Source of the DNA: Caldifarciminota bacterium RBG_13_43_14 | GTDB lineage: Bacteria > Hydrothermota > Tepidihabitantia > SM23-42 | DNA: 12,979 nucleotides | Direction of reading: 5' to 3' | NCBI GenBank assembly: GCA_001771735.1 | Contig: MEUM01000137.1 | Span: 3,486-16,464 of the forward strand | Shown here: in pieces, positions 10,295-12,979 of the stretch | Layout: each line of letters starts with the position of its first letter | Numbering within the stretch: position 1 is the stretch's first letter | The notes under the pieces: model-generated | Told to the model about the DNA's origin: nothing | Databases searched by the model: none | The model's input: only the letters and a program-made list of their open reading frames with translations | Translations under genes and position numbers: made by a program

Positions 10295-10322
10295 ATTATA
10301 TGGTCGTTTTAATGATTGTCAA
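10295..10322 (-). promoter_or_regulatory. Consensus sigma-70-type promoter of pbpC, predicted leaderless
   Basis: On the minus strand, TTGACA (10317-10322) and TATAAT (10295-10300) are separated by 16 bp, and both hexamers are perfect. Only 5 nt separate the -10 box from the pbpC ATG, so transcription should begin at or within 1-2 nt of the start codon. The truD stop codon TGA (10319-10321) forms part of the -35 box. Confidence 0.82.
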
Positions 10323-11485
10323 CCGGTCGGAGACCGGAACATGATGCGTTTGAGCACCAGAGTGGCATATGAGCCCGGCGGCAATATGAATTGTACGCCC
10401 ATTTTAAACCGATCCGGATATTTATCATCGGGTTCTGGTTCATCATGAAACAGTTCGTCGACCGAAAACATAGCTGGCCGCATGAAGGTTTTAAATTGAA
10501 CTTCACGAAATCTCATTTTCTGAAGGGCAAAATCCTTCTGTTCAACACCTTCCTGTATCAATATTTTTCGTATATACTCACCAGACATATCGTCAAGACT
10601 GGTTTTATGATTGAGCATGGGTATTTTTATTTCATTCAATCGACAGTTCTTTGGTAGATTTGTGCAAAAAGTCATTATCCCGAGTCCGTAGTTTATGACG
10701 AATTTTTCTGGGCATTTATCTTCGATCATCGCGCGTAAGGTTTCATTGAATAAATATGACTGATAGGCGAGCAGAAATAAGTTTAAAAGCTCGCGATCGA
10801 TACGCTTGAATGCTGATCTGATATCCTTAGGATTTTCGATCAAGGAAAGTATCAAGAGCCGATAAATGCGCGGTGCGAATTCATAACATTTATTCCATGA
10901 TCCCCAGTTATCCTGGCAATATTTTTTGAACGTTTTTACCGGTTTGCTGTCTTCGGGATGCGGGTAGCATAATAACAACTTGAGTGCCCCCTGATAATGA
11001 CCCTTTACGAGCAGTTTTGCGATGAATCCCTGCTTATGCCGGGCTGAACCGAAGCGCTGGTCGTCAAAATAATTCGGCATGCCGGATCGGCGAATTTCGG
11101 TAAGATTTTTCTTGATCATTTCAATATTTCCCTGATCAAGGTCCCGGATCATGATCTTGAAAGAGTTGCCGCGCAGATGGGAAGTTCTCAGGGGAGTGTT
11201 GATTTTACCGACCGGTTCAAGTGACAAGTTCTTAACGAACAGCGGTTTGAATATGCTGCCATTATAGGATAGATATTGTATTGACATTGAATAGCGGTCC
11301 TTGAGACCGGCACGAGAAAAGAATTCTTTCTGAAGTTTCAACTCACGGGCAACATAGTCGATCGCATCCAGCGTATTCCAATAGCGTTTGGTGAGCTTGA
11401 GTAGTGTGTATTTACCGGTCCGTGTTATCGGTAAATCAAGTAATTCCTCGACGATGAAGTCTTCCGGTTGTACTTTTATTTTCAT
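10319..11485 (-). CDS. truD: tRNA pseudouridine(13) synthase TruD
   Basis: This is a complete 388-residue TruD, which isomerises U13 of certain tRNAs, notably tRNA-Glu in E. coli. The N-terminus has PEDFIVEE. The catalytic motif is SRAGLKDRYS with nucleophile Asp63. The second family motif is MPNYFDDQRFG at 136-146 (E. coli PNYFGEQRFG). The insertion-domain boundary shows LAYQSYLFNETL (about 239-250), and the C-terminal segment FILPPGSYATLVLKRI is typical. The protein is longer than E. coli TruD (349 residues), approaching archaeal forms. No Shine-Dalgarno precedes the ATG at 11485. A 41-bp gap separates it from the M16 peptidase gene, so co-transcription with pnp-M16 is likely. A TATATT with a poor -35 in the gap is too weak to call a promoter. 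Confidence 0.93.
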   Translation of the reverse strand: MKIKVQPEDFIVEELLDLPITRTGKYTLLKLTKRYWNTLDAIDYVARELKLQKEFFSRAGLKDRYSMSIQYLSYNGSIFKPLFVKNLSLEPVGKINTPLRTSHLRGNSFKIMIRDLDQGNIEMIKKNLTEIRRSGMPNYFDDQRFGSARHKQGFIAKLLVKGHYQGALKLLLCYPHPEDSKPVKTFKKYCQDNWGSWNKCYEFAPRIYRLLILSLIENPKDIRSAFKRIDRELLNLFLLAYQSYLFNETLRAMIEDKCPEKFVINYGLGIMTFCTNLPKNCRLNEIKIPMLNHKTSLDDMSGEYIRKILIQEGVEQKDFALQKMRFREVQFKTFMRPAMFSVDELFHDEPEPDDKYPDRFKMGVQFILPPGSYATLVLKRIMFRSPTG

Positions 11486-11526
11486 TAGAAATCAGGCAGC
11501 GGTAAAATATAAAAAATCTTTGGCTC

Positions 11527-12813
11527 TTAAGAACGGAACAGGTCTTCAATTTCCCGTTGACTTACCGGACCGACCGCCGCGATCACATATTTGTTAAGGT
11601 CCAAATATTTGTGGTTAAGATCATTTACTTCGGTAGCCTTAACACATTTGATGTTAGTAATTATCTTGGTGATAGGGGTGACCGTATTTAAGTAGGTCAT
11701 TTCCCGTCCCATTCGCAGCATGCGGTTGGTTGAACTCTCAAAGCTCAATAACAGATTACCGGAAAGATATGTCTTAGCTAATTCGATCTCATCCTTGGTA
11801 AATCCAGTATTGTTTATTTTTCTTATGATTTCTTTAACCTGCTCAGCGACTTTGCGGAGATTTTTTTTGTCGCAGGTAAAATAAAATCCGGTTATTCCGC
11901 AATCAGAATAAAGATCGATAAAACTCTGAACATTGTATACCAGGCCGTGGCGTTCGCGTAAACCCTGAAAAAGGCGGGACGACATTCCACCACCGAAGGC
12001 CATGTTCAAAAGCGAAAGACGGTAGCGCTGCGGTGATAAAAAATCGACTCCAGTGCTTCCAAGTACGACATGCACCTGAGCCGATTCTTTTTTGCGGTGG
12101 ACTTTTACCTGACCGTAACGACCGGTTGGCGCAAGGCGCTTTCTTTTTTCAAGAACATGGCGGCTGAAGGTTTTCTTTGTTAATCTGTAGACCTCTTTAT
12201 AATTGAAATCGCCGCTGAGGGCAATGACGATCGGTTGTTGCTTAAGTCTTTTATAATAGAATTTTGTCCTGGCTGCATCGTAACTGCTTACCGATTTTAC
12301 CGTACCCGCGATCGGTCGGGCCATAGGATGATTGCCGTAAAGGGCACGAAAGAAAATATCGAAAACATAATCAGCCGGATCTTCGATATTCGTCTTTATT
12401 TCCTCAAGGATCACCGATTTTTCTTTTTTCAGTTCCTTGGGTGCGATGCGGGATTCAAAAAGCAGTTCAGCGATCAGATCAAAAATGCGGGTGAAATGCT
12501 CGGAAAGGAATTTGGTTACAATAATAAGGTTTTCCTTGGTTGTATAGGCATCAAAAGAACCGCCAAGACCTTCGATCAGTTTTACGATATCAAGGGATGA
12601 ACGATTAGTCGTACCCTTGAAGAGCATATGTTCAAGCAGATGAACCATGCCGTTATCGTAGGTCGATTCGTCACGGGAGCCGAAATTGATAAAAAAACCA
12701 AGTGAGAAGGAAAAAAAACGGGCCAGGTGTTCGGTGACGAGGGTAACACCGGGCGCGATTGATGCGATATTGGTTTTATTGGCTTCGGGCGAGATTGATT
12801 CTACCCTGGTCAT
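11527..12813 (-). CDS. M16 family zinc peptidase (pitrilysin/processing-peptidase type)
   Basis: This is a complete 428-residue single-unit M16 peptidase. The inverted zinc motif HxxEH is HLLEH at residues 58-62, followed by the distal Glu ligand in VILEEI (Glu137/138, about 76 residues on). [17 protein letters not shown] sequence follows the active site, and the second domain carries [20 protein letters not shown], so the enzyme looks catalytically intact. There is no signal peptide, so it is probably cytoplasmic. It resembles the M16 gene downstream of pnp in Firmicutes (mlpA/ymxG group). The ATG at 12813 is the only reasonable start: no other ATG, GTG or TTG occurs before the domain. It overlaps the pnp 3' end by 38 nt in another frame and has no Shine-Dalgarno, which points to translational coupling. 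The physiological substrate is unknown. Confidence 0.93.
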   Translation of the reverse strand: MTRVESISPEANKTNIASIAPGVTLVTEHLARFFSFSLGFFINFGSRDESTYDNGMVHLLEHMLFKGTTNRSSLDIVKLIEGLGGSFDAYTTKENLIIVTKFLSEHFTRIFDLIAELLFESRIAPKELKKEKSVILEEIKTNIEDPADYVFDIFFRALYGNHPMARPIAGTVKSVSSYDAARTKFYYKRLKQQPIVIALSGDFNYKEVYRLTKKTFSRHVLEKRKRLAPTGRYGQVKVHRKKESAQVHVVLGSTGVDFLSPQRYRLSLLNMAFGGGMSSRLFQGLRERHGLVYNVQSFIDLYSDCGITGFYFTCDKKNLRKVAEQVKEIIRKINNTGFTKDEIELAKTYLSGNLLLSFESSTNRMLRMGREMTYLNTVTPITKIITNIKCVKATEVNDLNHKYLDLNKYVIAAVGPVSQREIEDLFRS

Positions 12814-12979
12814 CGATTTCGTATACTTTAACGGCTATTTCATCGCCGATCTTTACTACATCCTCGACCCGACGAACTCTTTGATGGGATAGTTTTGAAA
12901 TATGAAGAAGACCTTCTTTCCCGGGCAGAATCTCAACAAAGGCTCCGAAATTCATTATCCTTTTTACTTTGCCATTATA
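12776..12979 (-). CDS. pnp: Polyribonucleotide nucleotidyltransferase (PNPase), C-terminal S1 domain
   Basis: The window edge cuts this gene, leaving its last 67 codons and the TAA at 12776-12778. The translated piece is a classic S1 RNA-binding domain: [17 protein letters not shown], then [13 protein letters not shown], a VGDEI-like [14 protein letters not shown], and GRINLARSQ at the end. That wording, especially [16 protein letters not shown], is PNPase-like rather than RpsA-like, and a following M16 peptidase gene is a common pnp neighbour. PNPase degrades RNA 3' to 5' by phosphorolysis, often with the RNA degradosome. The first bases of the window (from 12979) are in frame. Another S1-domain protein cannot be strictly excluded from this fragment. 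Confidence 0.88.
   Translation of the reverse strand, partial: YNGKVKRIMNFGAFVEILPGKEGLLHISKLSHQRVRRVEDVVKIGDEIAVKVYEIDDQGRINLARSQ

Noticed and set aside
11486..11526. Promoter for truD
   Set aside because: TATATT is present with a 16-bp spacer, but the -35 (TTCTTA) matches only weakly; co-transcription with the M16 gene explains the layout equally well.

Overview
This window is a stretch of bacterial chromosome in which every supported gene lies on the minus strand, so it is read from right to left. Base composition looks moderately AT-rich (roughly 40-45 % GC by eye). The gene set indicates a diderm bacterium with a peptidoglycan wall (PBP1C, an outer-membrane-like beta-barrel protein), sigma-54, and TruD, which is patchy among bacteria. 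I infer an uncultured lineage, possibly from the FCB group or a WOR-3/Stahlbacteria-like phylum. The sequence alone does not settle this.

In the direction of transcription, the first block (12979-10319) holds the 3' end of pnp, an M16 zinc peptidase that overlaps pnp by 38 nt, and truD. pnp followed by M16 is a familiar bacterial neighbourhood. pbpC (10289-8049) follows behind a consensus promoter whose -35 box contains the truD stop codon. That promoter lies so close to the pbpC ATG that its mRNA should be leaderless. rpoN (7926-6526) has another consensus promoter, and short 7-nt-period repeats sit on both sides of the gene in opposite orientation. Next is an 858-residue protein (6485-3909) that appears to combine a gluzincin-type metalloprotease domain, a repeat region resembling a beta-propeller and a C-terminal Omp85-like barrel. 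It is the least ordinary gene here.

The last block (3813-1) is a compact replication/repair cluster, recF-dciA-gyrB, with nested overlaps of 41 and 44 nt. It is followed by an M42 aminopeptidase cut by the window edge. The cluster has its own promoter and is detached from dnaA/dnaN, at least in this window.

Three promoters share the layout TTGAC(A/T)-16 bp-TATAAT and lie 5 to 24 nt from their start codons, giving leaders of about 0 to 19 nt. Only gyrB, the M42 gene and, more weakly, rpoN show Shine-Dalgarno sequences. I see no RNA gene, CRISPR array, insertion sequence, phage gene or defence system. Most of the window is core housekeeping; the points of interest are the fusion protein, the repeats around rpoN and the leaderless or short-leader promoters.
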